Of a stretch of 9,617 bases of DNA, positions 1 through 9,617 are shown piece by piece. Below the pieces are notes generated by a model. That model had not been told where the DNA came from, ran no database searches, and saw nothing but the letters and a program-made list of their open reading frames with translations. Made by a program: the position numbers and the translations under genes. Positions within the stretch are counted from its first letter, which is position 1; each line of letters starts with the position of its first letter. This DNA is from Falsiroseomonas sp038250135. Its GTDB lineage: Bacteria; Pseudomonadota; Alphaproteobacteria; Acetobacterales; Acetobacteraceae. The DNA lies in contig JBBSCP010000175.1 of assembly GCA_038250135.1 (NCBI GenBank), forward strand, positions 1 through 9,617, written 5' to 3'.

Positions 1-98
1 ACCATGGTCGGGATGCCGATGCCGAGGTTGACGAACCAGCCTTCGGGAATGTCCTGTGCGACGCGCGCGGCCATCTGCTGGCGGTTGAAGGCGGGCAT
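1..98 (-). CDS. 3-oxoacid CoA-transferase subunit B (ScoB/PcaJ family), N-terminal part only
   Basis: Only the first 32 codons are present; the gene continues past the left edge. The start ATG (98-96) is preceded by AGGAGA about 7 bases upstream. The peptide opens MPAFNRQQMAARVAQDI and then shows the VNLGIGIPT motif at residues 23-31. That motif is the glycine-rich N-terminal signature of CoA-transferase beta subunits (COG2057). The catalytic glutamate of this family lies further downstream, outside the window, so it cannot be checked. With subunit A, which ends 14 bp upstream on the same strand, it would form the heteromeric enzyme that moves CoA from succinyl-CoA to a 3-oxoacid such as acetoacetate or 3-oxoadipate. 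Family assignment is firm. The substrate cannot be told from this fragment. Confidence 0.9.
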   Translation of the reverse strand, partial: MPAFNRQQMAARVAQDIPEGWFVNLGIGIPTM

Positions 99-112
99 GG
101 ATGTGTCTCCTG

Positions 113-793
113 CTAAACCCAAATTTCGCCGCGAGTCACTTGCACGACGCGGTTCACGAAGACGCCTGGGGTGTGGATGTTGTCCGGCGCCAGCTCGCCA
201 AGCTCGCGCAGGTGATGCGTCTGCGCGACAGTCAGCGTGCAGGCCATGGCCATCACCGGGTTGAAGTTCCGCCCGCTCTCCCGGTAGGTGAGGTTCCCCC
301 AGCGATCGGCCTCCCACGCCTCGATCAGCGCGACATCGCCGGGCAGCGCCAGCTCCATGACATGCGCGCGGCCGTTGAACTCGCGCACTTCCTTGCCCTG
401 CGCCAGCTTCGTGCCGGCGGCGGTCGGCGTGAAGAAGGCCGGAATGCCCGCCCCCGCGGCGCGCAGGCGCTCGGCCAGCGTGCCCTGGGGCACGATCTCC
501 AGCTCCAGCTTGCCGGCGCGATACAGCTCCTCGAACACGGTCGAGCCGGCGGAGCGGGGGAAGGAGCAGATGATCTTCCGCACGCGCCCCATCTCCATGA
601 GCCGCGCGAGTCCGACGCGCCCGGCGCCGGCATTGTTCGCCACCACGGTCAGGTCGGTGGCGCCCTGCTCGATCAGCCCCTCGATCAATTCATCGGGCTG
701 GCCGACGGCGCCGAAGCCGCCCATCATCACGCTCGCGCCGTCGCGCACGCCGGCCAGCGAATCGGCGATGCTCTGGACGATCTTGTTGATCAT
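113..793 (-). CDS. 3-oxoacid CoA-transferase subunit A (ScoA/PcaI/AtoD family)
   Basis: A 226-residue protein, the usual length for CoA-transferase alpha subunits (COG1788). I chose the ATG at 793-791 because the peptide then begins MINKIVQSIADSL, closely matching the PcaI-type N-terminus, with GGAGG about 12 bases upstream. An in-frame ATG at 883 would add 30 residues with a glycine/threonine repeat unlike the family. Visible family features are the oxyanion-loop segment VMMGGFGAVG (residues 22-31), VVANNAGAG (50-58), CSFPRS (76-81), VPQGTLAERLRAAGAGIPAF (101-120), DRWGNLTYR (163-171) and the C-terminal HTPGVFVNRVVQV. It pairs with subunit B, 14 bp downstream, as a two-gene transcription unit. 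Likely reaction: succinyl-CoA plus a 3-oxoacid gives succinate plus the 3-oxoacyl-CoA, in the cytoplasm. No aromatic-degradation genes are nearby, so 3-oxoadipate versus acetoacetate stays open. Confidence 0.95.
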   Translation of the reverse strand: MINKIVQSIADSLAGVRDGASVMMGGFGAVGQPDELIEGLIEQGATDLTVVANNAGAGRVGLARLMEMGRVRKIICSFPRSAGSTVFEELYRAGKLELEIVPQGTLAERLRAAGAGIPAFFTPTAAGTKLAQGKEVREFNGRAHVMELALPGDVALIEAWEADRWGNLTYRESGRNFNPVMAMACTLTVAQTHHLRELGELAPDNIHTPGVFVNRVVQVTRGEIWV

Positions 794-850
794 GCGGCCC
801 TGGTCCTCCGAGGCCTTCCGATCTAAAGCCCCGGCAACGCGCGGTCCAGG

Positions 851-886
851 GGTGCCCATGCCGGTGCCCAGGCCGGTGACCATGCC
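851..886. repeat. three tandem copies of a 12-bp repeat, consensus GGTGCCCATGCC
   Basis: Units are 851-862 (GGTGCCCATGCC), 863-874 (GGTGCCCAGGCC) and 875-886 (GGTGACCATGCC). Units two and three each differ from the first by one base. They sit in the non-coding divergent region, about 58 bp upstream of the subunit A start and about 26 bp upstream of the hydrolase start. Each unit contains the near-palindrome GGTGCCCATG. They could be an operator array or a slippage product; nothing visible decides between these. Confidence 0.7.
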
Positions 887-900
887 CCATGGCCCGCGTC

Positions 901-907
901 AGGAGGT
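901..907 (+). promoter_or_regulatory. ribosome binding site fixing the start at 912
   Basis: AGGAGGT lies 4 bases before the ATG at 912. This near-perfect Shine-Dalgarno sequence decides the start, because the reading frame is open for hundreds of bases further upstream through the divergent region and the antisense of the CoA-transferase gene. Confidence 0.85.
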
Positions 908-911
908 GACG

Positions 912-2012
912 ATGTCGCTCGGACGACGAGGCGCCTTGCTCGCCGGCGCTGGCCTGCTGCTGCACTGGCCGGCACGGGCGGATGCGGTGGAGAGCGCTTT
1001 CACCGGCTGGATGCGCCGGCATGGCGTGACGCAGGGCAGCCTGGCGCTGGTGCTGGACGGCAAGCTGTTGCAGATGCCAGGCTTCGGCGGCGCCGATGGC
1101 GCGGCGCGGGTGCCGGTGTGGGGCCTCTCCAAGCTCGTCACGGCGCTGGCCGTCGCAAGGCTGGTGGGGGCTGGGAAGCTCGCGCTCGACCTGCCGCTCA
1201 GCGCCGCCATGCCGCAGCGCCTCGCCCGGCATGGCGCCGCCCAGGGACCGCTCGCCGCACTCACCGTGGCGCAACTGCTGACGCATCGCTCCGGCCTGCC
1301 GCGCGAGGTGGGGGGCGAGACCTTCCCCGGCCTGCGCGGCTCGCTGCGCGGCCGCCAGCCGCGCAACCTCTCGGCCGATACGCTGCTCGGCGAGGTGCTG
1401 AACGCCGTGCCGACGCGCCCGGCCGGCAGCGCGCATGGCTTTTCCGACCTCAACTACCTGCTGCTCGGCCTGGCGATCGAGGAGGCCGCCGGCGAGCCCT
1501 ATGCCGCCTTCGCGGGGCGCGAGGTGCTGGAGCGCCTGGGCATCCGCCGCCCGAGCCTGGACCGCGACTGGGGCGTGCTCGGCGCGGCGGGGGGGTGGGC
1601 GCTTTCGGGGCCGGAATACTTGGCGCTGCTGGTGCGCGGCGTAGCCGGGGAGGCGCTGATCCCGCCCGCCATCCGCGCCTGGATGGAGGAGCCGGAGGGC
1701 AAGGCCATCGCGCCCGGCAGCCCGATCTTCTACGCACTCGGCCAATATGCGCGGCGCGCGCCGGGCGGCTTCGACCGCTGGCACGAGGGCGCCTGGAACT
1801 ACCGCTGGCCTGCCTGGCAGGTGAATGTGAATGCCGGCACGCTGGCGATGGTGGCCTCCACCCGCGCCGCCTGGTTCGCCTCCTTCTCGCCCAATCCGGG
1901 CCTGGTGCAGATGGCGGAGCTGGAACGGCTGTTGTTCGCCGCCCACAGCCAGGAAAGTGGCATCGGCCTGCCCGACCGCTTTCGCGACTTTGTCGATGCC
2001 GCCCGCCCCTGA
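912..2012 (+). CDS. exported beta-lactamase/serine-hydrolase-fold protein (PF00144 family) lacking the catalytic serine and tyrosine
   Basis: A 366-residue protein. The N-terminus MSLGRRGALLAGAGLLLHWP has twin arginines (5-6), a hydrophobic stretch and a likely cleavage site after ARADA (about residue 25), indicating export, probably by Tat. The mature part reads as the class C beta-lactamase/DD-peptidase/esterase family. It has the helix following the active serine (LVTALAVARLVGAGKLALDL, 75-94), LLTHRSGLP, a segment aligning with the Tyr-Asn motif (GFSDLNYLLLGLAIEEAAG) and HEG (291-293) in place of KTG/HxG. Two catalytic positions are changed. The Ser-x-x-Lys motif reads GLSK (71-74), with glycine where the nucleophile should be. 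The Tyr of YxN is Phe177. The frame is intact, with a strong RBS and normal codon use, so it looks expressed. It may be a binding or scaffolding pseudoenzyme, and hydrolytic activity seems unlikely. It converges with the exonuclease remnant. Confidence 0.88.
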   Translation: MSLGRRGALLAGAGLLLHWPARADAVESAFTGWMRRHGVTQGSLALVLDGKLLQMPGFGGADGAARVPVWGLSKLVTALAVARLVGAGKLALDLPLSAAMPQRLARHGAAQGPLAALTVAQLLTHRSGLPREVGGETFPGLRGSLRGRQPRNLSADTLLGEVLNAVPTRPAGSAHGFSDLNYLLLGLAIEEAAGEPYAAFAGREVLERLGIRRPSLDRDWGVLGAAGGWALSGPEYLALLVRGVAGEALIPPAIRAWMEEPEGKAIAPGSPIFYALGQYARRAPGGFDRWHEGAWNYRWPAWQVNVNAGTLAMVASTRAAWFASFSPNPGLVQMAELERLLFAAHSQESGIGLPDRFRDFVDAARP

Positions 2013-2085
2013 GTCCGACGATCCCGCCAGCCCGGCCGCGCTGGAGCGCGCACAGCCGCGACGCGCTGCGCGCCGTGCGAGGATT

Positions 2086-2104
2086 CGCGAAGTCAAGCTT
2101 CGCG
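2086..2104. terminator. hairpin in the convergent intergenic region, possible bidirectional terminator
   Basis: CGCGAAG (2086-2092) and CTTCGCG (2098-2104) form a perfect 7-bp stem with loop TCAAG. It lies between the hydrolase stop (2012) and the end of the exonuclease remnant (2132), where two converging units would need to stop. No T-tract follows on either strand, so intrinsic termination is uncertain. A second, weaker inverted repeat (CTGACC 2108-2113, GGTCAG 2130-2135) is followed by AAATTTT and might contribute. Confidence 0.35.
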
Positions 2105-2131
2105 GGGCTGACCGGGCAGCTCTGGAAGGGG

Positions 2132-2682
2132 TCAGAAATTTTCCGCCCTGGCAGCGATCGCCGTGCGCAGCTTCGTGGCCTCGACCAGCGCCTGCAGGCT
2201 GGCAATGCCGCGGGCGCTTGCGCGGGCCAGCAGGTGCAGCCAGAGCGCGGCGGTAGCGCGCGCATCGCCCAGCGCATCGTGCCGTCCCTCGATCACCAGG
2301 CCGAGCCGTCCGCAGAGGCCATCGAGCGAGACATCCGGCTCCTGCGGGGCGGGCCAGCGACCAGCACGGCGCCCTCGGCGAAAGCCGCGAAGCCCGCGAA
2401 GGCGGTGGCGATGTCCGGTGCCGTCGCCACCATCGCGTCGGTGATGCCATGGAAGTGGGTGGCGCGGGGCGGAATGGGCCGGCCGGGGCGCACCAGCGTG
2501 GCGAAATGCACGGCCGTCGCGCCGTCCTCGATCCGCACGGCGCCGATCTGCACCGGCGCGTCGCCGCGGCGCGGCGTGAAGCCGGTGGTCTCCAGGTCGA
2601 ACGCCACTTAGCGCTGCGCCAGCAGCGGCCCGGGCGGGGGCGTCACCCAGCGATCTGGCAGCGTCGCCGGCAGCGCCCAGCG
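2132..2682 (-). pseudogene. decayed DnaQ-family 3'-5' exonuclease (DNA polymerase III epsilon-like)
   Basis: Two reading frames each carry part of one DEDDh exonuclease. The first (GTG at 2607 to about 2354) gives AFDLETTGFTPRRGD with the ExoI Asp-x-Glu, then VQIGAVRIEDG, HFHGIT and ends VLVAG. The second (about 2353 to the stop at 2134-2132) begins PAPQEPDVSLDGLCGRLGL and holds the ExoIII motif HDALGDA. Between them the ExoII region (normally an NxxFD segment after VxA) is missing. An out-of-frame deletion of perhaps 30-40 codons therefore joins the halves. Upstream, in the first frame, a proline-rich leader (WVTPPPGPLLAQR) runs directly into TAA (2610-2608) where homologues often have an aromatic residue before V-F-D-L-E. 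A further in-frame TAG lies at 2685-2683, and an ATG in the same frame is at 2733. A functional enzyme is very unlikely. The family would trim or proofread DNA 3' ends. Confidence 0.75.
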
Positions 2683-2707
2683 CTATGCGAAGCCTCGGCA
2701 GGCGGCG

Positions 2708-2740
2708 ATGAAACGGTTGGCTATGGCTGCCATACTGGCA
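2708..2740 (+). promoter_or_regulatory. candidate sigma70-type promoter with overlapping inverted repeat upstream of prpE
   Basis: ATGAAA (2708-2713) and CATACT (2731-2736) each match the -35/-10 consensus at 4 of 6 positions and are separated by exactly 17 bp. The -10 lies inside a perfect inverted repeat, TGCCA-TAC-TGGCA (2728-2740), placed where a repressor could block it. This is one of the few less GC-rich patches upstream of the gene run. Transcription would start near 2743, leaving a leader of about 70 bases. It overlaps the old 5' end of the exonuclease remnant. Sequence inspection only. Confidence 0.35.
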
Positions 2741-2811
2741 CGGTTGCGCGGAGCCCTGCGAGGGGCGCACGCTGCAGCCCTGGGCAGACCGCAGCAGACG
2801 GGGACAAGGGG

Positions 2812-4716
<1,905 letters not shown>

Positions 4717-4717
4717 C

Positions 4718-5527
4718 ATGGCGGATGGTGGCAACGCGGCGGTTGTGCTGCGCGAGGATACTGAAACGGGCGTGACACGCCTGACGCTCAACCGGCCCGC
4801 CGCACGCAACAGCCTTTCCTTTGCGATGCTCGGCGCGTTGCAGACGGCGCTGGGCGAGGTCGCGGCGGATGTAGGCGTGCGCGTGGTGGTGCTGGCGGCC
4901 GCCGGGCCGGTGTTCTGCGCCGGGCATGATCTGCGCGAGATCGTTTCGCATCGCGCGGATGATGATGGCGGCAGGAGTTTCTTCGATCAGGCGATGCGGC
5001 GCTGTGCGGGGGTGATGCAGGCGATCGTCGCGCTGCCGCAGCCCATCATCGCGGAGGTGCAGGGCATCGCCACGGCGGCAGGCTGCCAGTTGGTCGCCAC
5101 CTGCGACCTGGCCGTGGCGAGTGACTCGGCAAAATTCTGCACGCCGGGCGTGGATATCGGCCTGTTCTGCTCGACGCCCGGCGTGGCGCTCTCGCGCGCC
5201 GTGGCGGCGAAGCCGGCGATGGAGATGCTGCTGACCGGCGCGATGATCGAGGCCGCGGAAGCCCGGCGCATCGGGCTCATCAATCGCGTCGTCGCGCCTC
5301 ACTCGTTGCAGGAGGCGACGATGGCGCTCGCCGCGCAGATCGCCGGGCGCAGCGCGCACACGGTGCGGCTCGGCAAAGCCGCCTTTCATCGCCAGCGTGG
5401 CTTGCCGCTGGAGGACGCCTATGCCCTTTGCGCGGCGATCATGACGGAAAATCTGATGGCCGAGGACGCGATCGAGGGTATCGGCGCCTTCCTCGGCAAG
5501 CGCAAACCGGTCTGGCAAGACCGCTAG
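4718..5527 (+). CDS. enoyl-CoA hydratase/isomerase-family protein, ECHDC3 type
   Basis: A 269-residue crotonase-fold protein. Visible features are LTLNRPAARNSLSFAML (25-41), the oxyanion-hole segment VFCAGHDLREI, the second glycine-rich segment GIATAAGCQLVATCDLAVAS (115-134), TPGVDIGLFCSTPGVAL (142-158) and a C-terminal helical part ending GIGAFLGKRKPVW. The phrase GLFCSTPGVAL is, from memory, typical of ECHDC3-like proteins. The two glutamates that perform hydration in classical enoyl-CoA hydratase are absent: the GCEL position reads GCQL (Gln124) and the PE position reads PG (Gly144). Classical hydratase activity is therefore doubtful; a hydrolase, isomerase or other acyl-CoA role is possible. 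The start codon lies one base after the prpE stop and its Shine-Dalgarno (GGCGGAG) is inside prpE, so translation is probably coupled. The next ligase starts 14 bp downstream. Confidence 0.92.
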   Translation: MADGGNAAVVLREDTETGVTRLTLNRPAARNSLSFAMLGALQTALGEVAADVGVRVVVLAAAGPVFCAGHDLREIVSHRADDDGGRSFFDQAMRRCAGVMQAIVALPQPIIAEVQGIATAAGCQLVATCDLAVASDSAKFCTPGVDIGLFCSTPGVALSRAVAAKPAMEMLLTGAMIEAAEARRIGLINRVVAPHSLQEATMALAAQIAGRSAHTVRLGKAAFHRQRGLPLEDAYALCAAIMTENLMAEDAIEGIGAFLGKRKPVWQDR

Positions 5528-5541
5528 GGACAGACACCACA

Positions 5542-7182
5542 ATGGCCGCTTCCGACTACGATGCCTTGCCGCGGGATGCCGCGAACCACCAGCCACTGAC
5601 GCCGCTGCTGTTCCTGGAACGCGCGGCCACGGTGTTTCCGCGAAACACCGCCGTGGTGCATGGCGCCACGCGGCACAACTATGCCGAGTTGCGCGCGCGC
5701 TGCGTGAAGTTGGCACATGCGCTCACCAACGCTGGCATCAAGCGCGGCGACACGGTGGCGGCGCTGCTGCCGAACATCCCGCAGATGCTGGAATGCCATT
5801 ACGGCGTGCCGATGGCGGGCGGCGTACTCAACACGCTGAACACGCGCCTCGATGCCGCGACCATCGCCTATTGCCTCGACCATGGCGAGGCACGGGCGCT
5901 GATTGTCGATCGCGAATTCGTGCCCCTGGCACGCATGGCGCTGACGCAATGCATGGCCAGGCCGCTGCTGATCGAGGTGGATGATGCGCTGGCCGCCGAC
6001 GCAGCCCGCACGAATCGCCTCGACGGTGCGCAGGACTACGAGGCATTCATCGCGGCCGGCGATGCAGGCTTCGCCTGGTCGCTGCCAGGGGATGAATGGG
6101 ATGCGATTGCGCTGAACTACACCTCCGGCACCACGGGGCGGCCGAAAGGCGTGGTGTATCACCACCGCGGCGCGCAGCTTCTCGCCATCGGCAATGTGCT
6201 CTCCGCCGGCATGGGCAAGCATCCTGTCTATCTCTGGACGCTGCCGATGTTCCATTGCAATGGCTGGTGCTTCCCCTGGACCGTCACGGCGCAGGCCGGC
6301 ACGCATGTTTGCCTGCGCGCCGTGCGCGGCCATGCCATGTGGTCGCTGATGGCGGCTGAAGGCGTCACGCATATGTGCGGCGCGCCGATCGTCATGTCCG
6401 CGCTGCTCGGCACGCCCGAGGTCGAGAAGGCCGTGCTGCCGTACCAGGTGCAGTTCGTCGTCGCCGGCGCGCCGCCGCCCGCCGCGGTGCTGGGCGCGAT
6501 GCGCGAGGCCGGCTTCGCGGTGTGCCATGTCTATGGGCTCACCGAATGCTACGGCCCCTCGGTGGTGAATGAGTGGAACAGCGACTGGGACACGCAGCCT
6601 GCCGACGCGCAGGCCGCGCTGATGGCGCGCCAGGGCGTGCGCTATCTGGCGCTGGAGGGGCTCACCGTCATGGACCCCGAGACGATGGCGCCGCTGCCCT
6701 CCGACGGCACCTCGATGGGCGAGGTGATGATGCGCGGCAACGTCGTGATGAAGGGCTACCTCAAGGATTCCGAGGCAACCCGGAAAGCCTTCGCCGGGGG
6801 GTGGTTCCACACCGGCGACCTCGCCGTGACCTATCCGGATGGCTACATTCAGCTCAAGGATCGCTCCAAGGACATCATCATTTCGGGTGGCGAGAACATC
6901 AGCTCGATCGAGATCGAGGACGTGCTCTACAAGCACCCCGCCGTCGCCATCGCCGGGGTGGTTGCACGACCGGACGAGAAATGGGGCGAGACGCCCTGCG
7001 CCTTCGTCGAGCTCCGCCCGGGGATGAGCGCCACGGCGGAGGAGTTGATCGCCTGGTGCAAGCAGCACATGGCCGGCTACAAGGTGCCGCGCCATGTGGT
7101 GTTTGCCGAGTTGCCGAAGACGAGTACGGGCAAGATCCAGAAGCACTTGCTGCGCGGCCTGGCGCGCGAAGGTCTCGCCTGA
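5542..7182 (+). CDS. acyl-CoA synthetase (AMP-dependent fatty-acid--CoA ligase family)
   Basis: A 546-residue ANL-superfamily ligase, the typical length of medium-chain/DmdB/AlkK-like acyl-CoA synthetases. It is clearly distinct from the flanking acetyl/propionyl type because it lacks their N-terminal domain. Motifs are LTPLLFLERAATVFP near the start, the phosphate-binding loop YTSGTTGRPKG (193-203), PMFHCNGWCFPW, the ATP-binding YGLTECYGPSV (331-341), WFHTGDLAV, the hinge LKDRSKDIISGGENISSIE-like block (an extra Ile is present: DIIISGGENIS) and LPKTSTGKIQK with the catalytic lysine at 531. It would activate a carboxylic acid to its CoA thioester via an acyl-adenylate. The acid cannot be read from sequence; a medium-chain, branched or methylthio-propionate-like substrate is plausible. 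The ATG at 5542 is 14 bp after the hydratase stop, with only a weak AGGGA upstream, so coupling to the upstream genes is likely. Confidence 0.93.
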   Translation: MAASDYDALPRDAANHQPLTPLLFLERAATVFPRNTAVVHGATRHNYAELRARCVKLAHALTNAGIKRGDTVAALLPNIPQMLECHYGVPMAGGVLNTLNTRLDAATIAYCLDHGEARALIVDREFVPLARMALTQCMARPLLIEVDDALAADAARTNRLDGAQDYEAFIAAGDAGFAWSLPGDEWDAIALNYTSGTTGRPKGVVYHHRGAQLLAIGNVLSAGMGKHPVYLWTLPMFHCNGWCFPWTVTAQAGTHVCLRAVRGHAMWSLMAAEGVTHMCGAPIVMSALLGTPEVEKAVLPYQVQFVVAGAPPPAAVLGAMREAGFAVCHVYGLTECYGPSVVNEWNSDWDTQPADAQAALMARQGVRYLALEGLTVMDPETMAPLPSDGTSMGEVMMRGNVVMKGYLKDSEATRKAFAGGWFHTGDLAVTYPDGYIQLKDRSKDIIISGGENISSIEIEDVLYKHPAVAIAGVVARPDEKWGETPCAFVELRPGMSATAEELIAWCKQHMAGYKVPRHVVFAELPKTSTGKIQKHLLRGLAREGLA

Positions 7183-7189
7183 GGGCGAC

Positions 7190-7226
7190 CGGCACGGTTG
7201 ACGCAGATCAAGGTGCGGTGGACGTT
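7190..7226 (+). promoter_or_regulatory. candidate promoter upstream of acs (sigma54-like, overlapping a -35-like TTGACG)
   Basis: The 101-bp gap 7183-7283 is the largest in the plus-strand run after prpE and could carry a separate acs promoter. CGGCACG (7190-7196), four bases, then ACGCA (7201-7205) keeps the invariant GG and GC dinucleotides of sigma54 promoters at the correct 10-bp separation and matches TGGCACG at 6 of 7 positions. The -12 element matches only 3 of 5. The same stretch contains TTGACG (7198-7203), with a poor -10 (GACGTT) 17 bp later. Either reading is tentative. Confidence 0.25.
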
Positions 7227-7283
7227 TCGCGTTCTAGGAAGCGGCCACGGCGCCGAAAGAAACAGACAGGGCAGGGATTGCAC

Positions 7284-9227
<1,944 letters not shown>

Positions 9228-9254
9228 TCTCCGCCGGGTCAAGGAGCCCGCTGG

Positions 9255-9617
9255 ATGTTCGGACGTCGTCATGTTCTGGCTGCCGGTCTGGCAGCCGCGC
9301 CGGGCGCCCGGAGTCTGGCCCAGGCCCAGACGGGGCCGCGGGATCTGACGGTGGTCTCCTGGGGTGGCGCCTATCAGGAAATCCAGCGCGAGATCTTCTT
9401 TCGCCCCTGGTCCCAGGCGCGCGGCCAGCGCTTGCTGGAGGAGACCTGGGAAGGCGGCATCGATGTGCTGCGCGCACGCATCGCCGCCCGTACCAACACC
9501 TGGGATGTCGTGCAGGTCGAGGGTGAGGAATTGCAGATCGGCTGCGCCGAGGGGCTGTTCGAACCGCTCGATTGGGACGCCATCGGCGGGCGCGACGCCT
9601 ATATCCCGGCCGCGGTG
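9255..9617 (+). CDS. ABC-transporter substrate-binding protein, polyamine (PotD/PotF)-like, N-terminal part only
   Basis: The frame is open from the ATG at 9255 to the right edge (121 codons), so the gene is truncated by the window. AAGGAG (9241-9246) lies 8 bases before the start. The N-terminus MFGRRHVLAAGLAAAPGARS has twin arginines (4-5) and a likely cleavage site after SLAQA (about residue 24), indicating a Tat-exported periplasmic protein. The mature part begins DLTVVSWGGAYQEIQREIFF and continues with EGGIDVLRARIAA, TWDVVQVEGEEL, CAEGLFEPLDW and IGGRDAYIPAAV. This pattern is typical of spermidine/putrescine-type solute-binding proteins. It would capture a small organic solute for an ABC importer whose other genes presumably lie to the right. 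The ligand is not determined. It follows acs by 27 bp, but its function looks unrelated and it may have its own transcript. Confidence 0.88.
   Translation, partial: MFGRRHVLAAGLAAAPGARSLAQAQTGPRDLTVVSWGGAYQEIQREIFFRPWSQARGQRLLEETWEGGIDVLRARIAARTNTWDVVQVEGEELQIGCAEGLFEPLDWDAIGGRDAYIPAAV

Larger units (their letters stand above)
794..911. promoter_or_regulatory. divergent intergenic region between the CoA-transferase pair and the beta-lactamase-like gene
   Basis: These 118 bp lie between two divergently transcribed genes and must hold promoters for both. Toward the CoA-transferase genes (minus strand) the only AT-richer patch is CTTTAGATC, around 821-829. It could serve as a poor -10, with TGGACC as a -35-like element 17 bp upstream; each matches the sigma70 consensus weakly. 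Toward the plus strand no convincing -35/-10 pair is seen. The region also holds three tandem 12-bp repeats (851-886). Assignment rests on gene layout more than on sequence signals. Confidence 0.35.

Noticed and set aside
794..883. 30-residue N-terminal extension of CoA-transferase subunit A from the ATG at 883
   Set aside because: The family N-terminus begins at MINK (793). The extension is a Gly/Thr repeat encoded by the tandem 12-mers, and the 793 start has a Shine-Dalgarno sequence.
288..911. Upstream extension of the beta-lactamase-like frame
   Set aside because: It is antisense to subunit A, and the strong RBS plus signal peptide at 912 define the start.
690..2450. Long minus-strand open frame opposite the beta-lactamase-like gene
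   Set aside because: It is rich in Arg/Ala/Pro, has no recognisable motif and lies antisense to a gene with clear family features. Long open antisense frames are expected at this GC content.
2449..2811. N-terminal extension of prpE by up to 121 codons
   Set aside because: The extension runs antisense through the exonuclease remnant and resembles no ligase N-terminus. The family's start region begins right after 2812.
5524..7146. 540-codon open frame antisense to the acyl-CoA synthetase
   Set aside because: Its His/Arg-rich composition mirrors codons of the real gene. It has no motif and no credible start context.

Overview
This is a GC-rich window with strong G/C third-position bias. Its gene content suits an alphaproteobacterium. 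Tat-type signal peptides, the PcaI-like CoA-transferase and the polyamine-type binding protein make a Rhodospirillales/Acetobacteraceae (Roseomonas-like) origin my best guess. That placement is an inference; the window has no rRNA or other marker gene. There are no tRNAs, CRISPR arrays, insertion sequences or phage genes.

Layout. (1) On the minus strand, 1-793 holds a 3-oxoacid CoA-transferase pair: subunit A (113-793), then the first 32 codons of subunit B, which runs off the left edge. (2) Positions 794-911 are a divergent intergenic region carrying three tandem 12-bp repeats. (3) On the plus strand, 912-2012 encodes an exported beta-lactamase/serine-hydrolase-fold protein that has lost its catalytic serine and tyrosine. 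(4) On the minus strand, 2132-2682 is a decayed DnaQ-type 3'-5' exonuclease gene, broken by in-frame stops and by a frameshifting internal deletion. (5) On the plus strand, 2812-7182 is a tight operon-like run: propionyl-CoA synthetase (prpE), an enoyl-CoA hydratase-like protein of ECHDC3 type without the usual catalytic glutamates, and an acyl-CoA synthetase. (6) After a 101-bp gap comes acetyl-CoA synthetase (acs, 7284-9227). (7) The 5' part of an ABC-transporter substrate-binding protein gene (9255 onward) runs off the right edge.

Most of the window is about activating carboxylic acids as CoA thioesters. Three adenylate-forming ligases (propionate, a medium-chain or unknown acid, and acetate) and one CoA-transferase lie within 9.2 kb. 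They would feed acetyl-CoA and propionyl-CoA into central metabolism. I see no previously undescribed multi-gene system. The points most worth a second look are the serine-less beta-lactamase-fold protein, the glutamate-less hydratase coupled to prpE, the exonuclease pseudogene and a few candidate regulatory sites.
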